A stretch of 64,000 nucleotides of DNA from positions 39,587,627 through 39,651,626 of the forward strand of contig CM067309.1 in NCBI GenBank assembly GCA_034231615.1, given 5' to 3'. Made by a program: the position numbers and the translations under genes. The notes under the pieces are model-generated. The model did not search any database. It worked only from the letters and a program-made list of their open reading frames with translations, and had not been told where the DNA came from. Origin of the DNA: Meghimatium bilineatum (lineage: Eukaryota; Mollusca; Gastropoda; Stylommatophora; Philomycidae). Position 1 is the first letter of the stretch. Each line of letters begins with the position of its first letter. This document shows, piece after piece, positions 31,040 through 42,800 of the stretch.

Positions 31040-31520
31040 TTTCTTAGATCTTCCCTATATCTATTTTGTGCAAATTTTTCCCATGTGTCGTGGGTCTATT
31101 TCAAAGGCTTTCAGTGATGTCTTTAATGAGACCTTGGGGCACTTCTTTTGGCCACCTTCAGATCGTGTACCCTTCTCCAGCTCACCATAGAGACGTATCT
31201 TTGGCAGACGATGGTCTGGCATACGTACCAAATGACATGCCCAGCGAATCTGTGTCTGCATCAGAATAGTGTCAATGCTAAGGATACCAGATCTGTCAAG
31301 GAATATGTTATCCGGAATCTTGTCTTACCATCTGATGTTCATAACTGTACTCAGACAAATTCTGTGAAAGTTTCCTCACATGATGTCTATACACAGTCCA
31401 TGTTTCACCAGCACATAACAGCACTGGAAATAACACTGCTCTGTAAACTTTCAGCTTGGCCTGTAGGATAATCTGAATTTCTTACATAGCCAGGATTCTT
31501 CGGCTTAAAAGTTTTCCACT
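31040..31520 (-). pseudogene. LINE C-terminal remnant (LVRMPDHRLPK type)
   Basis: Minus-strand frame RWACHLVRMPDHRLPKIRLY then GELEKGTRSEGGQKK, typical of the post-RT region of a CR1/I-like group. Related to 53085-53470. Confidence 0.7.
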
Positions 31521-31554
31521 CGTACTTATCCAAGCTCGGAGATAAGTGGGAGAT

Positions 31555-31720
31555 GGTATGTTCGGACCCCCCCCCCCCCCCCACCTTTTTTTTTTTAGCA
31601 AATCAGAACATCATTTTTTAGCGCTAAGAACTTGCTCTATAAACTCAGCCAAACATCCCCGTCGCCCCCCCTCCCCTCCCCTCTCCCAAAGAAGTGTTTC
31701 ACGAAAAGTACTTCAAGTTC
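31555..31720. mobile_element. Family Y MITE fragment
   Basis: C-run plus 'agcaaatcagaacatca' and 'ttagcgctaagaac', as in other Y copies. Confidence 0.4.
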
Positions 31721-32514
31721 GACATCAAAGAATAGAATGAGCACAGAAAAAGGCACGAATTACTTTTTTTCCCATGTGTTTCTGACAGGATTATATTTAG
31801 TCATCCAGATTAGAACATGCCAAATATGAAGTATTAGAGCGGTCATCTGTAATAGCGATATATTCAAGTCAGTAAAGGTGATCTTAACTCTGACCATGAC
31901 CCAGACTGGGCAAGAAATTTAGACCAGAGTGTACGTGACTTGTATAATTTTGATGGAGAAGGGTAGGGGAGCAGGTCACCAGTTAACCTATCTCTCTGAA
32001 AGAAGTGGGGGCTGGCTAAAGCGATTAGACAACATCTGGTCAGTGGTCAGGGTGGAATGTCCGGACACGTAGGCCATGTACACAAGGATGGCACGCAGGC
32101 GAATTAAGGTCAGAGGAAAGAAATTTTTGAATGTTAAAACCATAGTTGCATTTTGAAGAGATTATTATATTGTTCAGAGATGATGCGAGTCGGCTCTAAA
32201 GTCGTAGCTCGTGTAAGTCTTTATGGCGCTCGGAGTAAAATCTAACAGTTAGAAGTCTCCACTGAGTAGCGCAAGCAGAGAAGCGCAAAACAAAATTTGG
32301 CAATTTGATTTCTTTGCCTTTTTGGTAACCTTTTCTCGTATTGAGCCTGTGAGACTGGTTTTGGCGGCACATAAGCTCAGTGAAAATGCAGAACAAAATA
32401 TAAAATGTAATAAGCTTATATAACACTGCAGTGGTACCAAATGTAGACAGTTCATGGGATAATAACGGTGTTGGTGATAATAGGGAGTATGGGACCTCTG
32501 TTCGCTCGTCTATT
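31721..32514. other. No gene seen
   Basis: Spacer with short unmatched frames on both strands (for example 32196-32455 minus). Confidence 0.5.
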
Positions 32515-32826
32515 TACCGGGGACAGAAAGGGGAGCAAAGAATTGCGATAATGTTACCTACCATATTCATGTCGTAAGAGACGACGAAATATTTTTGTGT
32601 GTAGAGTTGGTGATGTCATTTTATAGCCGGTCAAAGTAACCTAAAACCATAATTCCGCCGAAGACGGATGTGTCGGGCCACCGACGCAAATAAAACGACG
32701 ACATAACGTTTTTCTATTCTCTGGACTACATGCTACTGGAAATCTATTAGAGCCACTATCCTGCTACCAGAGTTTCAGCGGAAGTTAAAGAGTTTCAGCG
32801 GAAGTTAGAGAATGAACGCTGAAGAA
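32515..32826 (+). mobile_element. SINE2 head joined to SINE3 body
   Basis: SINE2 5' half ('aggggagcaaagaattgcg' to about 32645) runs directly into a full SINE3 (CCGCCGAAGACGGATGTGTC to GAATGAACGCTGAAGAA). A 24-bp tail duplication (AGAGTTTCAGCGGAAGTT) lies in the SINE3 end. Confidence 0.75.
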
Positions 32827-33384
32827 ACCATCCTGAAGTCGGATGTGTCAGTTCAAAAGCGCCAGTGTGTCAATCATGATACTTGGTATTCCATTCTCTA
32901 TGCTATAAGCTGCTATATTTGGACAAATTAGACTCCTGTATGATTTCACAATGATGAGAATTGTTTAAAGTGTTGTGGTGAACTTTCCCTCACTAATGAT
33001 CAGTCAAATGGTAAAATCAATAAAATCTATTAGCAATAAACTGAATAAGAGAGTTGTCTAACACAGGGTTGTCATTTACAACTGTTCTGTTGGTACTTAA
33101 GAAATCGATCACACCATAAATAATGTAAAAAAATAACAACACAAGACTCAAAAATACCCAGAATAATTTACTGTAGTCAAGAGTCAGACACAAACTAATT
33201 ATAAACTCAAAGCAGTTAGTAGATATGTGTGACTTAGGTGTCTGTAATTCTAGTTCAGGGTGCAAAGAATAGGACCACTGTCTTTTTTCTAGGCACGTCA
33301 TAATAGACGAGGACTAAAGAAAGTTGGGGGATAGGCTCCTTCTTCTCGTTGGCAGTTTGACATGTCAGTACATCGGGTTCAGTT

Positions 33385-34015
33385 TTCTTGATAAACGTTG
33401 GTGTATTTGAAAGCTTCTCAAGACTCCCATACATCTTTCTGTGGATATCTGTCTCTGTGAATCAGTGCTCATCCCTGAACTGGTTTAGTGTGATGCTGCC
33501 TTGCAGGATATGTTCTGCGGTCTACGCTGTCTGCCCACATGAACACAGGTGTGATGGAACCAGTCTATTTAAGTGGATGCTTAGTCTGATAAGGAAGATA
33601 ATAACTTGCTCAGCTCTGTCTAGATATTGATAGTTGTCTTTTTGGTGGTTGACTTTCCTGATAGCTTTGATGATGGTCCTGTTTTCTTGTTAGGTGATTT
33701 CTTTATCTTTTTGTTCCTGTGTCGCTCCATCTGTTGCCACCATATCTGCTTCCTCATTTCCTGGTATGCCACAGTGGGATGCATCCACTATAGTACTACC
33801 CTTCTCTGGATGCTCACTTCTCGTATGGATTCCTTCAGGTCTGGCAGTTTATTGCTGTCAAGGGCTTGTAGGACAGTCATTGCATCAGTATTAAGCATTC
33901 CCTATTGACGTTGACTTGGTGTGTTTTTACTTATCTCTGCGTCAATGTTTAGGGTCTGCACTTCTGCATAGTAGTTGATTATTTCAGTTGGTGAACATGT
34001 GGGTTCATTTGATTT
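33385..34015 (-). pseudogene. Jockey/I-type LINE RNase H remnant
   Basis: Minus strand gives SHCGIPGNEEADMVATDGA, the RNase H HCGIxGNExAD motif, followed by a C-terminal part with CSCGQ. Broken. Confidence 0.72.
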
Positions 34016-34024
34016 TTCTGGCTA

Positions 34025-34193
34025 TTGTATTTAAACTCCGACACGGAAGGGGGTATACTAAAAACCTGTCATGTGTGAAACAAATCATCATTATCACATC
34101 TTATCTCAGTTTACCGACACGGAAGGGGGTATACTAAAAACCTGTCATGTGTGAAACAAATCATCATTGTCACATCTTATCTCAGTTTACCGA
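34025..34193. repeat. About 83-bp direct duplication
   Basis: Two copies around CCGACACGGAAGGGGGTATA; one base differs (cattatcac/cattgtcac). Confidence 0.9.
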
Positions 34194-34241
34194 CTATTGA
34201 CTTCTATTAAATAATTCCCATATATAACAAAGAGAAGCAAG

Positions 34242-34440
34242 TCATCGGACATTGCACCTTTGACCTTTTGTTTCAGACTCCTCAGTGACGGGGAATGCTA
34301 GATGTGCCATCACTATCAATGAGGCGACACGTCTGACAAAAGAATGATGAGCTAGTCGACCCCGAAATGCGTGCTGTGCTTCTGGCAGGATATGGTAATC
34401 CTGAGATACTGATGTACTGGAATGACTCCCATGCATCCAT
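34242..34440. repeat. Dispersed repeat V, copy 1
   Basis: Shares 'gtgctgtgcttctggcagga' and 'atggtaatcctgagatactg' with 39225-39370. Confidence 0.55.
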
Positions 34441-34539
34441 GATCCCTCCCCCCTTTTATATATTCATGACAGTGAGACTTTATTTATGTCTGGGTTTTGT
34501 TTCAGTTACATAACTTAGAAGAACCTGTTCTTTTGGTCA

Positions 34540-35110
34540 GAACTCTATGGGCTGTCAAGAACTATATGGGCTGCCAAGAACTATATGGGCTGCAAAGAAC
34601 TATATGGACTGCCAAGAACTCTATGGGCTGCCAAGAACTCTATGGACTGCCATATACTCTATGGGCTGCCAAGAACTCTATGGACTGCCAAGAACTCTAT
34701 GGGCTGCCAAGAACTAATCGGCTGCCAAGAACTCTATGGGCTACCAAGAACTCTATGGGCTGTCAAGAACACTATGGGCTACCAAGAACTCTGGATTGTC
34801 TCTATGGGCTACCAAGAACTCTATGGGCTACCTAGAACTCTATGGGCTACCAAGAACTCTATGGACTGTCTCTATGGACTGCCAAGAACTCTATGGACTG
34901 TCTCTATGGGCTACCAAGAACTATATGGTCTGCCAAGAACTATATGGGCTGCCAAGAACTCTATGGACTACCAAGAACTCTATGGGCTGCCAAGAACTCT
35001 ATGGACTGTCTCTATGGGCTACCACGAACTATATGGGCGGCCAAGAACTATATGGGCTGCCAAGAACTCTATGGGCTGCCAAGAACTCTATGACTGTCTC
35101 TATGGGCTAC
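34540..35110. repeat. 19-bp minisatellite (about 29 copies)
   Basis: GAACTCTATGGGCTGCCAA with variants (ctatatggg, ctatggact, ctaccaagaa, and a 'tgtct' insert). Open frames 34497-35449 are produced by the array. Confidence 0.93.
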
Positions 35111-35182
35111 CTGATATCTGCTAAAGGGATTATTTCATCATCATCACATGTCAAGAGCTGTGAGCATGAATTGGCTCCAGAT

Positions 35183-35854
35183 CAGTGTTTCCCAACATCT
35201 TTCAGCCTATGGCACACTTTTGGCACACATTTTCCTTCCTTTGCCCCTCTTCTTCTTCTTCTTCTTCTTCTGCGTTCGTTTTCAAACTCCTGCAGATTAG
35301 CAGGATGTAGTCTGGAGAACAGAATGCGTTGTGTCATGGTTTACAGCATTGCTGCGATATATGCGCCTTTCGGCCTGACGCATCAGACTTCAGCATGGCT
35401 TTGGGTCACTGACCCTATATGGGATGGGACAGCCAACTCCATCCCATAACCTCCTTAGTCGCCTTTTACGACATGCATGGAAGGTAAACAGTGTTGCTAT
35501 TCTTTGCTCCCCTTTCGGGCCCCCGGCAACATCCGGGCGAAGACTTTGCCCCTCTGATTCCTAAATTTAAAAAAAGCGCATTCATTTCTGTGACTATTTC
35601 TTTTTATGTAAATAAGTTTATAGACTAAACTTCAGTTTAAAGTTTCCTAATTCAGTGATATAGATGCCTACAGTTATTTTTATTTCTTTATTTGTATCAA
35701 CATCTGCCATTGATAAAACAGTATTGGTAATAAAATGTATATTTATAATGTGCTACTTTTGAGTTTCCATTGGCATTGATGTTTCAAGATTGTGGTAAGT
35801 TGATAATTTTCGAATCCCCCTCCACATTCATGCGCCCCACACTGAGAAACACAG
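35183..35854. mobile_element. Possible hAT-like element interrupted by SINE2
   Basis: Starts CAGTGTTTCCCAACATC, ends near 'gagaaacacag'; target duplication not found, so the limits are tentative. Confidence 0.35.
35251..35536 (-). mobile_element. Short retroposon SINE2
   Basis: Minus orientation, CTTCTTCTGCGTTCGTTTTC to 'ttgctcccctttcgggcccc'; near full length. Confidence 0.82.
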
Positions 35855-35980
35855 GTGCATGTATGAAAAAAATATAAGCTAGTTCTACAGGTATTTATTT
35901 TCTCGTCTCTCTTGCTTTTTTTCTAATATTATTTGACTTTAAATCACAACTTTAATCTGGCAACAGTATAGAGCCTATAT

Positions 35981-36577
35981 AGGGTTACCATAATTGTCAG
36001 ATGGAAAAAGAGGACGTTTCGACGTGCGCCTTTAAATCCAGTGCACCCTTATTGTAGGGTTACCATAACTGTCAGATGAAAAAGAGGACACACACAATTT
36101 TCATCAAATATGGCAAATATTAAGTGTTGCACAAATAAAATTAAAGTTAAACTACATAAAATATTGTTCTTATTTAATTATAAACTTGTATTAACTGAGT
36201 GTTAACTGAGTGTCGGAATTTTTTAAATTTAATTTTTTTAATTTAAGTTCAATCTTCAATTCAAAAATTAATTAATTAATAATTATCACTAACGAACTCT
36301 CGTTACCATCTGCTATGCGATATGCGTTGTTTACAAAAAATTGAAAATGGCTAACGGAACCAGAAGTTCTGATGGCTAATGTTAATATTGAGCTAAATAA
36401 AGCTGACTATACATAATAGATTAAAGTGTATAGACAGAAAAGAAAGTATCGATTGATCGGGGACGGACGGTCGGGGACGGAGAAAAACCCGGACAAAGAC
36501 CATTTGTCTGGAAAGCCGCCCGGACAAGGGCATAAAAAGAGGACGTGTCCGGGGAAACCCGGACGTATGGTAACCCT
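35981..36577. mobile_element. MITE with AGGGTTACCATA ends
   Basis: Left AGGGTTACCATAA (twice, at 35981 and 36056), right TATGGTAACCCT. The inner body has 'aaaaagaggacgtgtccgg' and 'gaaacccggacgtatgg', a composition common in non-autonomous DNA elements. The doubled left end suggests a partial internal duplication. Confidence 0.6.
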
Positions 36578-36706
36578 AGGCCTGTATAGCTACTATCTGA
36601 GAAAACAATAGTAATATTGGTATTATTGTTATTCAACAACAATGGCAACTGGTGTAAACAAAACAACCATGAACAAATTAGCAAACAGCAACAAACAAGC
36701 AACTGT

Positions 36707-36842
36707 TCACATGGTCAACTTGGCCATCTCAACTTGTGAGAGCTCAGTTGCTGCCTGACAAACCATTCTTTCCTCCATGTGGGCAGCTCGGATAGATATC
36801 ACTTGTAGCAGATTCACTTTGTCTGGTACTGAGCCGATAACT
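36707..36842 (-). CDS. SPATA22: SPATA22-like exon 9 (C-terminus)
   Basis: Acceptor 'gattttgttttccag', ends with TGA at 36707-36709. Encodes VIGSVPDKVNLLQVISIRAA then HMEERMVCQAATELSQVEMA, matching the last part of SPATA22 (NxxQxVSxRPA...). Entry phase 2. Confidence 0.88.
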
Positions 36843-39800
36843 CTGGAAAACAAAATCACATAGGAATGTGTTTAAATTACACTGGAAATAGGAACCTAGA
36901 AATGGAATGGTGCATACAGAGGGTAAGTAAAGTAAAGTAACCCATAGCATTTATTAATGCCGTAGTGGTGTGAGATGTTAGCGATCTCACATTTCACAGG
37001 CTCTGCAAATGAGGGCGGTAGCCATCTCCTCTCCCTCGCAGTCTTTACTTCCCGGATTAATCTGGTACCCATTTAAGGCTGGGTCGACCTGGGAGCCGTT
37101 GCGATCTGAAAATATGTCCGCCTCAGCTGGGGAATGAACCCAGGACCACTCATATGCGAAGCCAGTGCGCTATCCACTGCGCTAACGCGGCTCCCAATAC
37201 AGAGGGTAATCACTAGTGAAGATGATATATCTATATAGTCAGTCTATAATATAGTCACTGAATGTAAAATTGTGTAACATTATGTAACATAATACATAAA
37301 CACACACACACACACACATATGCTCTATTTTCTCATTGACATAGCAAATTGACATTGATTTATGTCAGATATGGTTAATTTTCAAATTATGAAATAGTTA
37401 AATTAAAAGTTTGATGGAATAATTGATCGTGTAAAACGGACATATGATGAATTAAAATGCAAAGTCTAAATGTTAAATGATTATCCAATCGCAAAATAAC
37501 GAGAAAATTTAATTTTTAAATATATAATTAATTTCTTCTATAAGTAGTCACCAACCCTCTAGACCGTCCACTCCCCCCCCCCCCATTTGCTTCGGATTCC
37601 ACTATAAACCCCCCCCCCGTTCAAGGACCCACTTGGGGTAGTACCGACAACTTTGGGAAACAATTCTCTAGTCGAACCATGTCACTGATTCTAGTGTAAG
37701 TATAACATGGAACACACAAAATCGTGCAGAAAACTAACCTGCACAACTGACCACGAATCAGTCTTGGTATTTCACGGTCCTGGAAAAGAAGAAGTTGAGT
37801 TTTATGACTAAGTAAGGAAGAAGTTGAGTTTTATGACTAAGTAAGGAAGAAGTAAGCTGCAAATTCTGTGTATTGCTGGCATTTATAAGTCAATGCAGTC
37901 ATTCCAGGAAAATGTTCAACTTTCTAAATGTTCAACTTTCTAAATTTCAACTTTCTAAATGTTCAACTTTCTAATTGTTCAACTTTCTAAATGTTCAACT
38001 TTCTAAATGTTCAACTTTCTAATTGTTCAACTTTCTAATTGTTCAACTTTCTAAATGTTCAACTTTCTAAATGTTCAACTTTCTAATTGTTCAACTTTCT
38101 AAATGTTCAACTTTCTAAATGTTCAACTTTCTAAATGTTCAACTTTCTAAATGTTCAACTTTCTAATTGTTCAACTTTCTAAATGTTCAACTTTCTAAAT
38201 GTTCAACTTTCTAAATGTTCAACTTGTGAGTTACATTTCGCCATAATCAATCATTTTAAATCAATGAATCCACTCCAGGCCAACAAAACTGATTTTCTTC
38301 TTCATCTCCTTCTTCTTTTTCTTCCGATATGGTCAATCACTATGCATTCAGTTCAATATTGGTCATGTATAGAGCAGTTTGTTTTCAGTCACTGCAAATT
38401 CTTCACAATTTCTTGAACGATATCTTGACGGCTAATTGTTTCAGGATACTTTGGCAAAGTTTTAATTGTGTGGCATAAATCGTATGTTTCAAGCCCCATG
38501 CCACAAGGGCCAGCATTTTATTCCCACTTTGACGGTAAGGTAGTATCTTGTGATACTTGCACGAAAGCCAGTTTTCAGGGGACTTTCCGCAGATTTATTC
38601 TTCTGCATCATTCATTCTCAAACTCCCGCTGGATCTCTCTTATGGCAGCACAATTGTCATACTAGATTTCCAGGAGGATGTAATACAGAGAATGGAAATG
38701 TTCCGTGTCGCCATTTTATTTGCGCCAATGGCCCAATCTGTCTTCGGCGGATTCGACAGATGTGATTTTTTGGTTAAAAATACCAAGATCGTATTGCAAC
38801 TTATAATGTCACAATATTTATGTCTGCGTCATCTTGCTGCAACTAGAAGCCATAATTTAGCAATTACAAAACTATTTAAGTGCATCGGAACAAATTATTG
38901 TGGCTATTTATACCTATAAATGATTTTATAATACAAAATCATATATAATTGAATCAAATCCTGTTGTATAGGATCACCCATGTGGCAACTGGGGCCTGAA
39001 AGTCTAGTTCATGGTTCAAAGAAGTGTCTCCTTTGCAGAAGTTATAGAAGTTGACTAAGGAAAGTTGATAAACTGTTACCTGTGAAAAAATCATTGTCGT
39101 ATTTTGTCTGAATTTCTTACTTTTTGTCTTTTATCAAATCATTCCTGTAGATGACGAAGACATGCAGGTCAGTGGATATTACACCCCTGTCTTATCGTGG
39201 CAGGCAAACTCCTAGATGACGGGAAATTCTAGATTTGCAATCACTGCCGATGGGCAACAAATCTGCCAGAAGAATGTGATATTTGGCCCAAATGCGTGTG
39301 ATGTGCTTCTGGTAGGATATGGTAATCATGCGATACTTGCACATTGGGATGTCTCCCTTCTGGGACTACACACGCATCCAATATTTTAATTTCTTGGGCA
39401 ATGCATGTAATGTCTTTACTTGTGTTTGCCGTTCGTGTGTTGCCAATGGGTGCAAAGAATAGTGACTGCCCCATCCTATATAGGGTAAAAGTGACCCAGA
39501 AACAATGTTGAAGTTGGATGTGTCAAGCCAAAATGTTTACATATTACAGACAAGTTGTAAAACACGACAATGCATTCCAATCTCTGGAGAACATGTACAG
39601 AAGAAGACGTTTGCTTGCAATCAACAAGAAATTAGAATCTGTTACAGAATTGTTTCATGAATAAATAGAAAACATGGCCTTAACATCAGCACAACCACAC
39701 ACAGAAGTAGTCATCGATAGTAGATATATATAAATGATACTTACTATTTCATAGAAGATACACGTGATAGTTGAAGTCTCATCTCTCAAAACAAACTCTT

Positions 39801-42800
39801 TCCCAGTTCCTGAACGGTCCCGGACAAAGGCTGAATCAATCACTCCTATAATACAAAGATATAGGACCATTTTGTATCTCTCTACGAAGATGATGATGAT
39901 GATGATGACAATAATGATGATGATGATGTTGACAATGATGAGGATGATGATGACAATGTGATGATGATGATGATGTTGACAATGATAAGGATGATGCTGA
40001 CAATGTGATGAGGATGATGATTCTCTGTTCATTCTCAAACTCCTTCAGTTTAACAAGATGTATTTTATAGATGAGTTAAAACTGCAGATATAGGCTAAGC
40101 ATGATCCAGGCAAACGAAAACAGAAAGAAGAAGCAGCAGCAGGGTATAGTCTGAAGAACAGAATGCATTGTCAGGGTTTACAGCTTAGTTGCAATGATAC
40201 AGGTGATGACGATGATGATGATGAGAGTGATGTTGTGGTGATGATGATATAGAACCCAGAGGGAGTATGAGTTTGTCAATCATGTTCCCTATGCCAGGTG
40301 GCAAAACTGTACTTTGCAGGCTGGCTCCCCTGCTATTTTTTAAAATAGGGATTCATCCAAGTGGTGCTTGTTTCCAACAGGAAACACAGAAAGCAAGCAA
40401 CACAACCTTCCATGCATAGTGTAAGAGGTAACTACGCAAGTTATGGGGTAAAGTTTGCTGTCCCATCCTATATAAGATCAAAGTTCCCCAGAAGAGATAC
40501 TGAAGTTGGATGTGTCAGGTCCAATGGCTCATATATCACAAGAACGCTGTAAACCATGACACAACACAAACCGTTATCATGACTACATCCTGCTAACCTG
40601 CAGCAGTTTGAGAACAAGTGAAGAAGAAGAAGAAGAAGATATTCACTGATTCAGCAGAGAGTGTTTGCATGCTCCAGATATAACCATATGGATATTTTAC
40701 TGAATGCGGCTGTAGAGTGTAATGTCATGAGCTGGGGGGGGGGGGGAGTAATGGAAGAAGAAGGTCTATGCGTGACATTTTTTTGTTGTTACAATTCCAA
40801 GACATACTGTAGATAAAAGTTTTAATTCACTCTTTCAGCAGTACAGGATTGGATCTTCTTCAGAGTTCATTCTCACACTTCCAATGGATCTCTCTTGTAG
40901 CAGGACAATGGTTATACTAGATTTCCATCAGGATGTAGTCCAGGAATGGAAATGCTTTGTGTCGCCGTTTTATTTGTATCAATAGCCAGACACATCTGTC
41001 TTTGGCAGAAAGCATGAATCTAAAGTAGGTATCAACACATCATAGATCATGGAGTAGAAGTCAACCCCATATCAAACCTCCTCAGTCCCTTCTTATGACT
41101 TGCATGGCAGGTGACAATATTGTATTTCTTTGCACCCCTACAGCATACAGATGTTACCCTTACAGAATACATGTTATCTTTCCATAAACCAAACAAGTAC
41201 ATCCAGTTTGTGGGATAATATAAACATGGATTCTCACAATAAAATAATATTTAAAATTACATCACTAAGTCATGATAAATACATACATTCTTTTTCTATG
41301 TTTGCTCTCAAACTCCTGCAGATTAGCAGGATGTAGTCCAGAAAACGGAATCTGTTTTGTCATAGTTTCCAGCTTGTCTGCGATATACGCACCTTATGAT
41401 CTGCTACATCCAACTTCAGCAAGGCTTCTGGACAGTGCAAAAAATATGATTACCTTTTACAGATGGGGTTTTACCTTACATAATAAAAAGAGTAATCCTT
41501 CCAATTTTTGTGTAGAAACTTTCAGTATTTAAAGTCCCTTTTTGTTAAAAATCGCAAAGGGAGAGTTTTTAACCGACCTATTGGTTAGGTTCCTAGTACA
41601 GTGGAATCTCTCTATAGACCATCCTTTTAAATAACACATGTTCCCTGTATAACAACAATTTTCTAATTCCCCAATTATATTTATTCTATATTGTTTGTGC
41701 TGTATATAGCAAATTTCGAATTATGTTATTACAGACACATTTTGTTAGGTCCGGGTCAAGTTGTTATAACCGGATTCCACTGTACTAGAAGTCATATTCA
41801 GATTTGCAAACACCCCCTCCCCCCTTCTCCCTATCTATGGGCTTGGTTCTGGGTCACTTTGACCCTCTATGAGATGGGAGAACCAACTCCAAAACCTCCT
41901 TAGTTGCCCCATACGACATGTGTAGCAGGTAACAGTGTCATTATTCTTTGCTTCCCTTTCAGACTTGCCAAGACAGGAGCGACATACATACATAAAACCC
42001 ATAATCCATCAGGGCCTTATGGGTACCACCTTGAATGCATCAAAACATTGTCTATCCATTTCTATATGCAGCGATGTGAATGACTATACACACATTTTGA
42101 TCGATCCAATCCTTAATATTTGCTGTGTCCATGATTTTCTTTGTTTTCTTGTGCTCCTTTCACCCTCAGCTGGTCTCTACAAGATCGTTGTCAACGAGAA
42201 ATCATGTCTGTAGTCCTGTCCCACATGTACTCGTGTGGGTCACCCTGAACAGGTACCTTTACCTGGTACAGATCGTCCTGCAGTCTGCCGTAACTAGTTC
42301 TAACTCGAAATGTGATGGTATGTTGTTGTCTGTGAAGTTGGTGTATGTGGGTGTAGTTTCGGATCAATATTCATATATTTCTTCACACTGATGTATAACG
42401 GTTTAGTGTTTTTGCCTCACTGTACAGCAGGAGGTGACTGCAGTGTTTAATTTTTCTTACTGCTTTTGTCAGGGCATCATGACTCCTTGTCCAAAACAAT
42501 CTGAGAGAGAACAGTGGACGGAAGGAAGAAGCATGAAAGAGAGGGGGAGGGAAAGTCATGGAATGACAATATACATGAATGGACAGATCTTCAATTCGAC
42601 ACACTTGTCCACATCACAGAGGACAGGACATAAATTAAGCTCTCTATGTGTTGACACATTTTTTGCAATGAGCATAATTGGTTGTGAATATACTACTACT
42701 AGCTAGCTAGTAACAGATACAGATGGCAGGGTTTGTGGAAGACCTGTATTCTATCGAGAGCTGAAATGTGAATTATAATAACAGGCATTGTGTGGATGTC

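Noticed and set aside
34497..35449. Frames up to 237 codons rich in Trp, Tyr and Leu
   Set aside because: 19-bp repeat read in all three frames; no start context or homology.
42699..42760. Alternative last exon of the SPATA22-like gene (acceptor at 42761, ALDRIQVF, stop)
   Set aside because: Phase fits, but exon 7 at 39745-39845 matches SPATA22 far better and leads to two further matching exons.
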